64,000 nt of DNA from Arcuatula senhousia (lineage: Eukaryota > Mollusca > Bivalvia > Mytilida > Mytilidae), in contig OZ020307.1 in NCBI GenBank assembly GCA_963971305.1, positions 54,867,702 to 54,931,701 on the forward strand, in the 5' to 3' direction. The notes under the pieces were generated by a model that saw nothing but the letters and a program-made list of their open reading frames with translations, had not been told where the DNA came from and made no database searches. This document shows positions 1 through 13,700 of this stretch, piece after piece. A program made the position numbers and the translations under genes. Within the stretch, counting starts at the first letter, position 1; each line of letters opens with the position of its first letter.

Positions 1-884
1 TAAATTAAAAAGAAATATAAACTCCTCAATTTGTGGAAATAATCTTTTTGGGGTTACCTTGCCGTTTGTTTAAACGTCACATTTACGTTAGGGAGGTACA
101 TCTTGAATGCTTTTGAGGATAGTCTCAAATGTACAGCATGTGTTTTATTGAAGGGTTAGTTTTGTTGTCCTTACATGACAGTCAGAGTCATATTATCCTC
201 TTGCCATGTATGTGTAAAATTCTACATGTTAAAAAACAAGAACAGCCATACTAGTTAATACAATTCGAACTTGAAATTTGATAGCATTGCTCTAATGTTT
301 ATTACTTTCTGTAAACTTTAAAGACGTAAAATATGGTTTATATCTCATACCATCGATGTGCTTCATGGGACTTCATAGCAAAAGGTTTTAACGATGGTCA
401 AGTCTACATCAATGAAATGTCTTTGCATGGTTTGATAAGTGTTTCGGAGAGTGGCTTTGCTGTTTCCGACAGTAACTTTAAATAGTTTGTAAAAAAAAGG
501 TAAAATACTTGTTCCGATATTTTTGAAATACTCGTTATCGAAAGCTGGTCACCAAATACAGAAACACACGTACGTCTTGTCGTATACAGACGCTGGTTCG
601 TAGACAACAAACTCTGCTTACAGTTATACACATTTATTTACAAGATATAGCCTGTTTGTTTCAATAAGGTTTTTTAACATGTTAAAATATAATTTACAAC
701 AAAGAGTCAAACAATACACTTTGCATTTCATATCTATTTCAAATCTACTTTACACAGAAAAAGTACATGTGGAGAAATATTCTTCTTTAAAACATCTGGG
801 TAGAATCTTCTTCCAGACAATGCAACTGTGACTATTTATTACTACAACTTACTCTATAGAACTGCAGTGCTGAACTGAAGCTGA
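1..884. other. No gene or repeat recognised
   Basis: AT-rich, with short frames only and no motif that I could assign. Confidence 0.5.
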
Positions 885-1045
885 ACGAAGCATAGAGGTA
901 CCAATGGGACATGCTAATGTCAAAAAGTCCGAAAGGGCAAAGTCAAAACCAGAAAACACAAACGACAACAACATGAGGAAACAGACAACACAAAAACAAT
1001 GATAAGCAATTAAGACAGCGAACTCATGTCGTCACCAGAGTGAAC
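885..1045 (-). mobile_element. 5'-truncated Penelope-like tail fragment
   Basis: Begins (minus 3' end) GGTACCAATGGGACATGC and contains AAAGTCCGAAAGGGCAAAG, as do the other tails in this window. Only the 3' untranslated part is present. Confidence 0.65.
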
Positions 1046-1584
1046 TTAACAATTTTTTTTTTTCATAAACTAATTTTGCATAAAACAATTTAGGTTTTCC
1101 ATAATATGTTTACCAGTATGCTTAAATTTTTATGTATATTTTCATATTCATTGATTGTACAATATTATAAAACGGTTTGCATAAAATAAGTACGTGTTGT
1201 GTAAAATGACTCTAGAAATTGTAGATTAATGCACAGACAGATGTAAAAAGTGTATGTATAACCATAGATCATCCCATATCTTTGATATCTGGCCATATTA
1301 AAACAAATTTGGTTAAACAAAAACTATCTAAAATGCAAAAAAAACTAATTTGAGAAATTGGCAAATGTATCGCTTACAAATGAGTTTAAAATAAAGCTGC
1401 AATCTGACATTGCAGTCTGAACAACAAAATGTACAAGACAGGCAAATATATAAACCAAATTGCATACAAGCACTATTTCGAACTATTTAGATAAAAATGT
1501 AAATTGTTAGAGATTTGTATACATATAAAAGGGTATAAATTTATTCTAAAAACATAAGAATATTTTTTCTCTAATAATCTTATT

Positions 1585-1760
1585 TAATCTAGGTAACAAC
1601 AAAACTACCGAACTGGGATGATCATTCGCATATATCCAAGAGGAACAAGGCATGACATACCAGAGAAATTGAAGATCACAATCGTCTTGGTTTTGTACAA
1701 TCAGGTTTTATGCTACCAAACCTTTCTCTTCCAAAGAGAGATAGGTTCATCGTTTTTTTT
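1585..1760 (+). repeat. Dispersed repeat family R2, copy 1
   Basis: Family marker GGTAATAACAAAACTACCGA, then CATACCGGAGAAATTG-like text and a CCAAACCTCCCACTTCC-like end. Other copies are at 8535, 17690, 49425, 53455 and 58025. No coding motif recognised. Confidence 0.6.
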
Positions 1761-1849
1761 TTTCAGAGCTGGCGTTAACAAATGCACTATAAATTGGCAT
1801 ATAGCACATCAAAGTAAACAAGGAAAAAAAGCCTTTAGATATTGTAAAT

Positions 1850-2284
1850 CTATCTAATGATAGTATATTTACATGTTTGAACCATTTTGTGCATTTTATT
1901 TCGTACTAAAGAACAAAAGATTGTGATATTTAATACTTTAAAAGCATCTACATAGACCCCCCTTTTTGCTAAAAAAAGCATTGTGCAAATGTGGTTCTTG
2001 ATTAGTATATCGACGTGTATTTGTCTATAACCACACATTTGAAATAAAAACATATTTTTCCTCGAATAATTATCATGTAATAGAATGTTAAATGCATCGT
2101 TTCTGTACTTAGGTTTTAGCTCAAATATGCATAGGAAGTAATAAGGCTCGATTATCTGCCCATTGGTGTAACTTTCTAAATCCCCATCGATTGTTATGAT
2201 CAGAATACATATCAATGAACGATTTATGGTATTTGAAAACAAACATACATTGCAAATATGACTACAGCGACGAAAAAATGACAA
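1850..2284 (-). CDS. Uncharacterised open frame, 144 codons
   Basis: The longest frame in the window with no recognisable domain, Cys/Ile/Phe-rich, without repeats or a clear signal peptide. Splice-like borders were not established. At this base composition one frame of this length is only mildly unexpected by chance, so it may be noncoding. Confidence 0.15.
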   Translation of the reverse strand: MSFFRRCSHICNVCLFSNTINRSLICILIITIDGDLESYTNGQIIEPYYFLCIFELKPKYRNDAFNILLHDNYSRKNMFLFQMCGYRQIHVDILIKNHICTMLFLAKRGVYVDAFKVLNITIFCSLVRNKMHKMVQTCKYTIIR

Positions 2285-2689
2285 AAATTAAACGAAAAAA
2301 GCCGCGTATACAGAGTGTTTAAAAGATCTCCGATATCGGTACTTTATCGATACTTATCGATAAACATTATACGTCATATCTTTATCTATATTATACTGAT
2401 TACGTAACACCTTACAAAATTATATTCCATCGCATCGTAAAAATTTGACAGCAACATGAATTCAATGCTATCAACATGATGTATGTCTGTCAAAATGGGT
2501 GCATTCAAAATGGCGCATGTTATACCCTGTTTGGACACTTTTTGACCGATATAACAAGGTTAATTTGAAAGGTTAGATGTTAAACTATACCAAACCACCG
2601 AAAAACTGCTGTTCCCAGGGGTAGACATTCAAAATGCTATTTTTGAGGGTTGGCTGATAGACTATTAGTGAATAGGGATTTTGCTCTAC

Positions 2690-3045
2690 TAGGTCATCTT
2701 ATTCCTGCTTACTTTATACTTAGCTAGAATTTACACATAGTTGACATACATACATTTTTTTTTGTCACAGTTTTTTAAGCAACCATATGATTTAGAGGTC
2801 TGATATACTGTATATAGTTTCATCCTATAGTACCATATAAAGTATAGTAATTTTATGCTCCTAGGTCATCTACTTCTTGTTTAACAAAAACTTTGTTTTT
2901 TTACACACAGTGGACATACATGCAAAATTTCCAAGCAGTTTTCTAAGCAATTACTTAATGATGAAGTCTGATATTTTACACATATAGATATTTCCTAAAC
3001 ATGTAGTTCCATTTCTTGTAGTGGTTTTATGTACCCAAGTCATGT
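2690..3045 (+). repeat. Two tandem units of about 180 bp
   Basis: The units share CTAGGTCATCT, TTTACACA.AGT.GACATAC and AAGCA.TTA. They run into the next array at 3040. Confidence 0.65.
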
Positions 3046-3900
3046 ACTTGCTGTTACTGAGTTTTTATAGGACCGCAAAAAATTTGTGGACGTATAATGG
3101 CATGATGCTGTCGTCGTCTGCCTCTGCATCCGTGTCTGCATCTGCATCGTTGTCTGTTAACTTTAGTGTTCCCACAATAACTTTAGTTCTAGTTATCCCA
3201 TTGCTATGAAATTTAATAATAATGTCCCAAACTATATAAGGATGGATGGGATTGATTTTGGTGTTCCCCCTTTTTTCCATTTAGAAATTAGGGGCCAGAA
3301 AGGGGCAAAAAATGCTACTTATTTGTTTGTTCCCACAATAACTTTTGTTCCGGTTAACCAAATGGTGTGAAATTTTACAAAAATATTTCATTCTAAAAAA
3401 AGGAATGGGATTGATTTTGGGGGTCCCCCTTTATTTGTTTAGAAAATTAGGGGCCCAATAGGGGCAAAAATTCAAATATTTTATTTGTTACCACGATAAC
3501 TTTGGTTCTGGTTGGCCAATTGCTATAAAATTTGACAATGATATATGCCTTACAATAAAATTATATTGTGGATTGATTTGGGGGGTCCATGTTTTTTCAT
3601 TTTTGAAATAAGGGATAAGGGGCCCAAAAATGGGCAAAAAATGCATCTTTGTTATTTCTGGTATTATTTTGAATTTTTTTTTGCGAGTTAAGTCTTGTCA
3701 AGTAGTGGATACAAAATGGAGGTGGAATTATTGCAACCCCACCCCCCATATTGTGGAATTAGGCGCCAAAAGGGGCAAAATTTAAACTTTTTTATTAATA
3801 GTTAGATTTGAAAAATAAAAGATTGCAAATAAATTATTGTACTAGTGAATTTAGAAAATCAGGGACTTATTTTGTGACACCCCCTAGCCCTTATTACTGT
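3040..3900 (+). repeat. Tandem array, about 165 bp period, three to four units
   Basis: GTTCCCACAATAACTTTAGT-like text recurs near 3165, 3330 and 3487, and GGGATTGATTTTGGGGGTCC recurs. A TCTGCATCCG-rich run at 3115-3150 precedes it, as in other TIR elements here. Confidence 0.7.
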
Positions 3901-4276
3901 GAGAAAGTGAAAGGTAGCAGATACCATTAATTTGGGACTAATATTGGGGTAATATATTTGCATATGTCAAAAAACTTTGTCAGTCCACCATGGGCTGCAT
4001 GTGTCCAGAGCAATTGACTATCCACATTGGGCCTAAAATGTACAGGGTTTGACTTGTTGCGGTCGTATCATGCTGCGCTCGGCAAAGCTTTTTATTACAA
4101 AAGGCCTGAGTTTTGGGAGCAGGGGTATCACTTGTTTGACCCATTGTAATTATTCCATTAATTTGACCCATTGTAGTAATTCCATTAATTTGACCCATTG
4201 TAATAATCAAACAGGAGACGTAGTTAACTTGGTTTAGTTTCACCTGACACCATGGTGGTGTATTTTTACCAGAATT

Positions 4277-4878
4277 ATGTCTCCCCCCACTTTTGTGGGG
4301 AGACATATTGCTTTTGTCGTGTCCGTCCGACCGTCCGTACGTCCGTCCGTCTGTCCGTCACAAAGTTTGTCAGCGCAACTCCTCTGAAACTACTGAACCG
4401 AATTCAACCAAACTTGGTTTATAGGAAGTACATCATATGTAGTTGTGCATATTACCAGGAAATTTCGATCCTCAAATTTTTGTGGCAGTTATGGCCCTTT
4501 GAACTTAGAAATTTGCTGAAAATCCTCATTTATCGTCTTGTCAGCGCAACTCCTCTGAAACTACTGAACTGAATTCAACGAAACTTGGTATATAGGTAGG
4601 ACATCATATGTAGTTGTGCATACTACCAGGAAATTTTGATCCTCAAATTTTTGTGGGAGTTATGGCCCTTTGAACTTAGAAATTTGCTGAAAATCCTTAT
4701 TTATCATCTTGTCAGCGCAACTCCTCTGAAACTACTGAACCGAATTTAATGAAATTAGGTATATAGGAAGGACACCATATGTAGTTGTGCATATTACCAT
4801 GAAAATTTGATCATCAATTTTTTTTGGGAGTAAGGGCCTTTTGAACTTGGAACATTTTGGGAAAACAGGGGGAGACAT
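4277..4878 (+). mobile_element. TIR element with three 172-bp tandem units
   Basis: Ends ATGTCTCCCCC and GGGGGAGACAT. A CCGTCCGTC run at 4322-4360 is followed by units starting GTCAGCGCAACTCCTCTGAA at about 4369, 4540 and 4712. No transposase frame. Confidence 0.75.
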
Positions 4879-4971
4879 CATTTTTGTAGGCAAAAACAAA
4901 CTTTAATTGTATTCTGTTTTCAGCTCTATCATAAATTTGACTTTTTCCTGTATAAGAATGTTAGTTTACAG

Positions 4972-6243
4972 TTTTTAGCTAACTTGGTGGAAGGCCATGC
5001 AAGCTTATGCCATCACTATGCGAACGTCGTCATCCGTCGTCTGTAAACAATTTCAAAAATCTTCTCCTCTGAATCCACTGAACCAATTTGGCTGAAACTT
5101 TGTAGGAATGATATATGACATGTTGTTTATAAACTATCCTCATTTTAAATTGATCTAATGACAAAAATGGCCACCGTTACTATAAATAGACCAGGGGGTC
5201 AGACTACTGTTTTTGGCTTGAAAATCAAAAAGTATAAGAGATAGATGAAATCTGATGTCACCTTACTGCTTCAGCATCAAAAGCTCTACAAAAGTCTTCA
5301 TTGTGCGAAATTGTCTGATGACCCCTTATAGGCCCCTTAAAGGTGAAAAATAGCATTTTTTTCATGTTTTTGGCTTATAGAATGAAAACCATTCCAGATA
5401 GAAAAAAATTGTAGCTTGCATAAATGTTCAGCTCATAAAGCTCTACAAAAGTCTCCATAGGATCAAAGTTGTCAGATAACCCCTTATAGGGGTATTGGCC
5501 CCTAAAATGACGTTTTTGTTCAATTTTTGGCCTACTGAATGAAAACTATAGCAGATTGAGAAAAGCTGATGCTTGCTTAAATGTTCAGTTCATTTAGATC
5601 TAAGTTGTCAGATGATCCCTTATAGGGTTACGGCCCCTAAAATAATGTATTTTTTTTCATGTTTTTGGCCTATAGAATGAAAACTATAGCAGATAGAGAA
5701 AAGCTGTTGCTTGCTTAAATGTTCAGCTTATTTAGCTCTACAAAAGTCTCTATAGGATGGAAGTTGTCAGATGTCCCCTTATAGGGGTTAAGGCCCCTAA
5801 AAAAAACGTTCTTTCAAGTTTTTGGCCTATGGAATGAAAACTATAGCAGATAGAGAGAAGCTGTTGCTTGCTTAAATGTTCAGCTTATAAAGCTTTACAA
5901 AAGTCTCCTTAGGATAGAAGTTGTCAGATAACCCCTTATAGGGGTAACGGGCCCTAAAATGACGTTTTACAAACTACAGCAGATAGAGAAAAGCTGTTAC
6001 TTGCTTAAATGTTCAGTTCATTTAGCTTTACAAAAGTTTTCATATGCTTGAAGTTGTCAGATGACCTCCTATAGGGTTTATGGCCCCTAAAATAATTTTT
6101 TATCATGATTTAGGCCTATGGCTACAGAATGAAAACTATTATAGATAGAGAAAAGCTGTTACTTGCTTAAATGTTTAGCTCTAGAAAAGTCTTTATAGGG
6201 TCAGGACCAGGTTAGCATTTCAGGCTCCTGGGAGCCTCTTGTT
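4972..6243 (-). mobile_element. AGCTCACCTG-family element, tandem-filled
   Basis: One end AGCTAACTTGGTGG and TATGCCATCACTATG with a GTCGTC run, the other end the palindrome AGGCTCCTGGGAGCCT. Inside are about six units of about 150 bp carrying GTTGTCAGAT.ACCCCTTATAG and GGCCCCTAAAA. Confidence 0.7.
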
Positions 6244-6555
6244 CTATCAAGTTAAAATTTTTGACGGTAAAACATTTCTGCATACATTTTTATAGTACAC
6301 TTACCAATAAAATATACTATATAAAATAATTTGAATACATAACATAAGTTATGGAAACGTTTTGTGGGATTTTTTTTTTGTAATTGTCTGAAAACAGGGG
6401 AAATGATTTCAAACATTCTAAAAAAGCGGGGGTAATTCCAGAACGATGACGGCTTTAGCGTTTCCGGATCGATTAATTAGGTTAATTACAAAATTGTAAA
6501 CATAATTGCATATTTGAAATGAAATTTTCAAAGGGCACAACCATCCCCTATGTTT

Positions 6556-7154
6556 ATACCCTGCCACACTAAGTGGTAGAGTATTATGTTATACCCTCAG
6601 TTTTTATCGGTGTCTGTCCGTCCGTCTGTCCGTCCGTCTGTCCGTCCGTCCGTCCCCCGAAGGTTTCCGACCAATAATTTGAAAACGCGTCAAAGGATTT
6701 GAAGGATATTTGGCACAGCTGAAATACGGGTCAAGTTCGATTTCCAGCATGGTCCAAAAAAATAGTTTTCGAGATAAGCCACTTTGAAAAAAATCAAATT
6801 TCTTGAAATTTTGAGTTATCGACCAATAACTTGAAAACGCGTCAAAGGATTTGAATGATATTTTGCACAGCTGTTTAGTACAATAAAATACAGGTCAAGT
6901 TCGATTTCCAGCATTACCCAAAAAAAAATTTTCGAGGAAGGCCACTTTGAAAAATCAAATTTCATGAAATTTTGAGGTTCCGACCAATAACTTGAAAACG
7001 CGTCATGGGATTCAAATGATATTTTTACAGCTATTGAACACAATAAAATACAGGTCAGGTTCACTTTCCAGCATGATCCGAAAAACAGTTTTCGAGATAG
7101 GCCACTTTGAAATCAAATTTTATGAACTTTTGATATTATAACGTGGCGGGGTAT
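6556..7154 (+). mobile_element. TIR element with three 160-bp tandem units
   Basis: Ends ATACCCTGCCAC and GTGGCGGGGTAT (11 of 12 match), a GTCCGTCC run at 6606-6657, and units starting TCCGACCAATAA near 6667, 6820 and 6980. Confidence 0.75.
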
Positions 7155-7754
7155 CATTGAATGTCCCATTACATGCCCTATTTTTGGTATATGAAGCTTA
7201 GTCGTAGCATTTGTTGTTTAGGCTGCAACCCGGCTAACAAAAACGCTTCGTTATTTTAGTAGTATAGATACTGTAACTCTGTGAAAGATCTCACAATGAA
7301 TAAGTAGCCTCGAGAACCAATGATATTAGTTGTAAGCGTCTATTATTTCATTTGTGTCGTTCAAAATAGAGGCATCAAGTGATAAGTTCCTAAAATCTAA
7401 TTACCGGAAGTGATAATCTCTTACACGTATTTTTGTATATCTGTGTTTCTGACAATACTAGCATAGCTCATTGTATATCAAAAACTCAGGTCAAATCCAA
7501 TTCTTATTTTTGGTTTCATGGTCTTTGTATTTATGACTTACTACCTTAATACGAACGACGACTATTTCTTCTCTTAGCTTATTAGTGGTTGTGTTATATT
7601 TTCATGCAATTACAGTCGTGTCTATATATATCTAATTTATTATAAACAAATATGAAATACTTACTTAACTTTTCAAATTATTTACAATTGCATAAAGATG
7701 CATCTTGGTGAAATCTTGAAAATCTAAAGAGTCTTTCCATCAAATATTTTCAAG

Positions 7755-10700
7755 GACAGAAAAATATTCCTGGAGAACTTCAGAGTTTTAGTGGACTTTG
7801 GAAGTGGAAATGCTGCAAAGACGAAACTATTTCTAGACAAATTCCAGAAAAATGCAACATATGTTCCAGTAGACATTTCATCAGGTTGCTAGAATTTATT
7901 TATATTATTTCAGCAAATAACTTACATACCAAGTATAAATTAAAGGTGCACAGTCAAATTCTACAACGAAAACCCCACCATTTTTTAAATAAACTTCTAT
8001 GACTTTTAAATTGACACCTTAATTGGAACAATGATTTTATGTAAAGTAGGACAAAAAAAACGAAAACTTCGTATTTCTGTGATATTTGGTCATCAATTTA
8101 GCAACAAGCTTGAACAAATGTGAAATAGTTCTTTTCTTATGTATTTTGTAACCCATGATTATTCTTAACTTTTTTTTCAGATTATCTTCATGAAATAGTA
8201 TTGCAAATGCAGGATGACTATAAAGGAAAACTTAAAGTGTATCCGATGGGAATGGAATATTTAGATGCTTTTGAACACATAAGGCAAAATAATTTTTATT
8301 TATATTATACATTTACATGCAACAGTTTCAATAGCTGCCTTCTCCTTAATACAAATATTTTTTGTTGATTTTTGACATTTTTACATTTGGCCCTACAGGT
8401 GGCATAAGAAGTTTAAAAATTTCGTTATCTTTGCTGTACAGTTTCCTTGGTGTGACAAGTCACTTATTACCTGTTTAACCTGTTATTCACGTATTTCAAT
8501 ATAAATCCCCTTTTCGGTTCATTTTAAATAGCTTTGCTAAATAAAGCTAATAATATATGCCAAACCTGGAGGTTCAAATCTCAATGAGAAAAGTTCAAAC
8601 ATATGAAGATATGCCGGAAAAAAATTAAGCCTGCAATGGTCCTGCAAGCATTTTAATAGAAATATGAGTTAAAGAGTTTTTTGTTAAGTAACACAAAACC
8701 CAACACGATAGTAAAACATAAAAGCTGAAAAAATGAAAACTAAAATAGGTATATTGGGGTGAAAATGCGTGTTATTCTTTTACATGTACAAAAATGTATA
8801 TATTTTTAAACAAACTTGAAAGATTAAAGGAATGATACTCTTTTGATCTGTAGACAATATTAGTAACCAAATATATTTTGTTTATGTTCGTACATTGCGC
8901 ATACAAAATCAAAATTTAAGCTACAATTACACTGTAACGTAGCAATGTACATTCGAACCTTTTCAGCAAAACCGATTTCGATGCGTGCAAACTTTATGTA
9001 TGGTTTGGAGGCATATTGAACTTACCATTGGATGACCAAGTGAAGTACCTTTCAGCTTTCAGTAGAACTTTGGAAGGTATTTAAGGGGTTAAAATTTTCA
9101 ATAATGTTAAAATGAAAATGTGCCGTGAAATTATTTTTGAAGACAGATTTCCGAGGGGGCATCTGCATTTCTTAAGTCCAAAATGGCAAAGACAGAACCA
9201 ACTTACACGAACAAACACCACGAAAAAGCAGACAGCACAAAACCACAATAATACAAAAACAGCAAAGTAGCAACCAAAAAGTCGTAATGAGTGTGAACCC
9301 AGATGCTCCGGAGGAGTAAGCAGTTCATGTGTGCTATGGCAGAATCGTCGTGCTGCTAAAGGTCAATTCAGTGTGTTAAATACAATAAAAAAAGATGAAA
9401 ACAAAGCCATGTGATAAACTTATATGAGCACTCATCTGAGAGATAGAAACCCAATATTTGTCTTCGAATGCATGATATCTGCCATAAAATTTCTTCTGTA
9501 AACACAAAAACCGAGGAACAACTTAACTTTGTTTTTGACGCTCTACTTATGAAACCGATGCAAGTACCACAAGCCCTGGAATAACGAATCAACGGTGATA
9601 CGTTACCACAATAAACAGGGGTCAACTCCAAAAAGCAGGAGCGGGCGAAATGTTGCTACACAAGAAAGGAAAGTTGATGATTGAAATGTTGAAGTCATCG
9701 CGTTTGTCATAGAGCGTTGTTGAAAGCCTCCCTTGAGTGTCTTTGTCGAGAGGTAGGTCTAAATATTAAGTAGACTATTCAGAATCCGCTGTGTCCTTTA
9801 TCTCATGATTTGGGGGGATATAGAAGATGCAGTAAGTCACCTAATCAAGAAATGTTTAGTAAACGAACATCATCAATATAACGGAAAGTAATGAGGTTAA
9901 GAGAGAGAACTATTCTACGGTCTTTTTTTGTCTAGAGGTGATTGCAAGAAGTTTGCTTGATATGAATGAAGAAACATAACCGCAAGCAAAGGTGTACAAT
10001 TTAAGCCCATTTGAATCTTAATCCTTTGCTGAAAAACACATTATCCAAACTAAACATATTGTCCATAATAAAGTTGAAACAGTCGATTATTTGGTCCTTG
10101 TAAACTTGTACTCTTTATTTGACTCAAAGATGACTAAGTAAGGGATGGGTCTTGGTTTTTCATTTTGACCAGCAAATTTATTTCTAAAGGTTTCGCGACA
10201 AAATATTGTCTTCGAATATTGGCATTATTTTATATGACAGAAGTCTTTCTTCTGAGTATTTTTTTCTTCACTTTGCTGCCAATATATTAAAAAAACAAAT
10301 CCAAAATATCTTTAAGGAAAAAACATAAGACCCCCCTTCAAGTTAGATGGTCGGTTCCTTAGTCATTTAATAATCGACTTCCAGATAATATACCTGTGTT
10401 TTCCCTTTTTATTTGAAGATCTGCGATTAAGTAGTAGTGAAAACTGATATATTTTCCCTTTTTATTTGAAGATCTGCGATTAAGTAGTAGTGAAAACTGA
10501 TATATTTTCTCTACAAAATCAAAGAAACTTCGGACCGGAGGTTTTTTACGAATATATTCAATGAACTTAAAGACATTTAGCACCACCTTTTTTGAGCGTT
10601 CTAAACAAGACATGTGCCTTTAAATTATAGCGAGCACATGTACAGCTCGTAGCGGGCACGACGACAAACGTTGCATAACCGTGTAGTCGTTAGCCGGTTG

Positions 10701-13700
10701 GTTTCGGAGCTTGATCAATGAAGTAAATATTGTCAACGTCATTATTCAAAATTGGGAACGAAACGCCATGCGTTTTTAGAACCAACTACAGAATTAAATT
10801 TGGACTATTTGAAAAAAGTTTTTTTGATTATCAAGTTCAAACATGTTTTAATTCATCTTTTTTCCTTTCAAATAAGTATGATGTGATCGCAACCATGCAA
10901 TGCCTAAATCATATTATTTCTTAGAGAAATAATTTCACTTAATTGAATGTATGTTTTTTCATAACCAAATTATATCGTGCAAAAGTTTCAACTCAACTTT
11001 TGATAGAGTATGATGTAATAATATTCACAAATTTGTATGCACGGTATCAACAAATAAAAGTTGGTTAAATATTTAACGACAAACATTTGATTTTTAATTT
11101 GCCAGAATCAGACAGACTTTTGGTCACGCTGGATATAACGGATTTATCACAAAAAGATGAGATTGTAAAGGCGTATTCAGATGGTAAGAACAAAAAGGCT
11201 GTACCAGCAATAGCAGTACGAGGAAATTATTAAATTAAATCTGTCATAACTTCGTTTAGCATTTCTGTTGGTGTAGAAAATTAAGAATTATGATATTTTC
11301 GTGTTGAATTCCAAAATTTCATAAAAAGTTGTTTTTGTCTAAAGTGATTCTAAAAAGTGTTCAAGCATTTCTGAGTTATTTAAGAAACTTTTTTCAGTTC
11401 TGATGACATTAATAATCATGACAACTATAACACCAGTTTTCAACAATACATCGATCGTTTTTACTCTAAAGATGTTCATTTAGAAAAAAAAACGAGACTG
11501 ATGATTACTTAGCATTCAAAGCATTTAGTTCCACATACCAAAGTATATTTTAAACATCTTTTGAATTGTGGATTTCCTTCTTTTGGGGTTCTAGTGCTGC
11601 TGATGAGGAATAATTTTCCGAAATGGCCATAACACCTAATAAAATTAACTGCAGTTTGAGTTAACATACGTGTTGTGGTCTCATGTTCATTTACTCCACA
11701 ACCTTTCATAGATTATTTATTACAGGAGTTTGTCTTTTATGTCGTGTGGAGTTAGTAGAACAATTCCCCATGTTTAAATGTGTGCTTTTCTTTTTTTAGA
11801 TATGGTATACTTGTACATGATATTACTTGTCATGTGTGCACTTTGTTTATAACCATTATCTAAATTTATGTTAATTCTAAAACTTTAGGTTAAACACCCT
11901 CCATTGTAGTTTTGCTCTCAGCTATAGATATTTGGATTTTGTTTGGTTTAATGCATTTTAAACATCTTTTGAATTGTGGATTTCCTTCTTTTGGGTTCTA
12001 GTGCTGCTGATAAAGGATAATTTTCCGAAATGGCCATAACAGCTCAAAAATATAACTGCAGTTGGCGTTAACATATGTGTTCTGGTCTCATAAACATTTA
12101 CTCCATATCCTTTCATAAATTATTTATTACAGGAGTTTGTCTTTTATGCCGTGTGGAGTTAGAAGAACAATTCCGCGTGTTTTATTTTTTAAGATATGGT
12201 ATATTTGTACATGAGATTATTTCTCATGTGTGCATTTTGTTTATAACCATTATCTAAATTTATATTGATTCTTAAACCTTAGGTTTAACACCATCGGTCG
12301 TAGTTTTGCCCTTAGATTTACATATTTGGATTCATGCATTTTAAACATCTTTTGAATTGTGGTTTTCCTCTTTTTTTGAAAATAGCCATAACCACCCGGG
12401 TTAACCCGTGATCGTGAAGTCGGTGGTTATCGTGAACTCGGTTAGGCAAAATGTAAATAAACAAGAATTGACCAATGGGAAAAGAGAAATTTTAATAAAT
12501 TCTTAACTTTCGGTTGTAAAGAAATCCAGGTCCAAAAAAGAGGTAAAATTGCGCCTATGGTACCCCCTGAAGAAATAGTTCTACGTCTACGGATTGCCTG
12601 GCTATGGGACCCGTCTAGAATAAAAATGGGGGCCCTGGGATTCAAAACCTATATGGTCCCTATTTGCCTAAAGATCCGGTTGTCAAGAAATCCATGTCCA
12701 AAAAAGATGCAAAATATCGCCTATGGTATCCCCTGAAGAAGAATTTCTACGGATTGCCTGGCTATGGGACCTTGCTAGAATAAAAGTTGGGGCCCTAGGG
12801 TCTAAAATCTATATGGGCTTTATTTGCCTAAACTTCCGGTTGTCAAGAAATCTTTTGTATGGTATCTTTAGTCTTTGCCAAATGCAAGACGGCAAGCAGC
12901 GACCTCTTGTCGTGTTGAAGACCATTTCCTTATTCGATATTCGTCAGAGGCATGTCTTTAACAAGAGGATCCCAGGAGCCTGAATCGCTCACCTGACATA
13001 TTTGCCTGACGTAAAGGTTATTAGGCAAAATCTATTTGACATTGAACGGGTCATAAGTTTAATAAGGGGTCATCTGACAATAGGGTTTAACTTAATGTAG
13101 TAATGATTGTACAGAGTAATATTTTAGCAATTGAAATCTTTTAATAACCTTTTTAATTCTTTCCTTCGACACTCTAAGAGGAACAACCTCTAAAATGAAC
13201 AATTTTACAATCTTGACCTTGTTCATATTTTGTAGATCGTGATGTGCTTAACAATATGCAATTAACATTTATTAAATATCTCATATAAATTTTAAGATTT
13301 TGAGCTTAAAACATTTTTGTAAGTGCAAAATTCTCAAAAAGTTTAAATAAAAGGGAAATTACTCTTTCATGGGTTGTTGGATCTTATTCCAAATTTAAGG
13401 ACTTCTTGATCATGAGCTGTTGATCACTCAATCATAATTTAAAAATCTGTCAACCTTTTGAGTTAAAAAAAAACTGCAATTTACCCCAATGTTCTATTTT
13501 TGCCACGGCGGCCATGTTTTACAACCAATCAAAAATCCACACCTCAGTTCTATACACATAATGCTAATAAATACCCATAATAAGTTTGGTTTCAATTGGA
13601 ATAATGATGTCATAGGAGTAAACGTTTTCATTGTAATCAGGAAATGCTGTGAAAATAAACAATTTTGATGTTCTAAGTGAAATTAACCCTTTAAGGAAAG

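Larger units (their letters stand above)
8180..11495 (+). repeat. Segmental duplication, copy 1 (first block)
   Basis: This block, with a second block at about 15020-15990, matches 16410-20285 plus 20920-21740 in direct orientation. Shared landmarks include the intron text around 8330-8720 against 17465-17890, the Penelope-like fragment at 9145 against 18287, and exon 4 at 11106 against 19918. Unshared pieces are private insertions: about 11.5-15.0 kb in copy 1, and about 16.49-17.46 kb and 20.29-20.88 kb in copy 2. Confidence 0.85.

Noticed and set aside
9368..9631. Minus-strand frame with VSPLIRYSRACGTC as a possible gene
   Set aside because: It is the degraded C-terminus of a Penelope-like reverse transcriptase, duplicated at 18507-18845.
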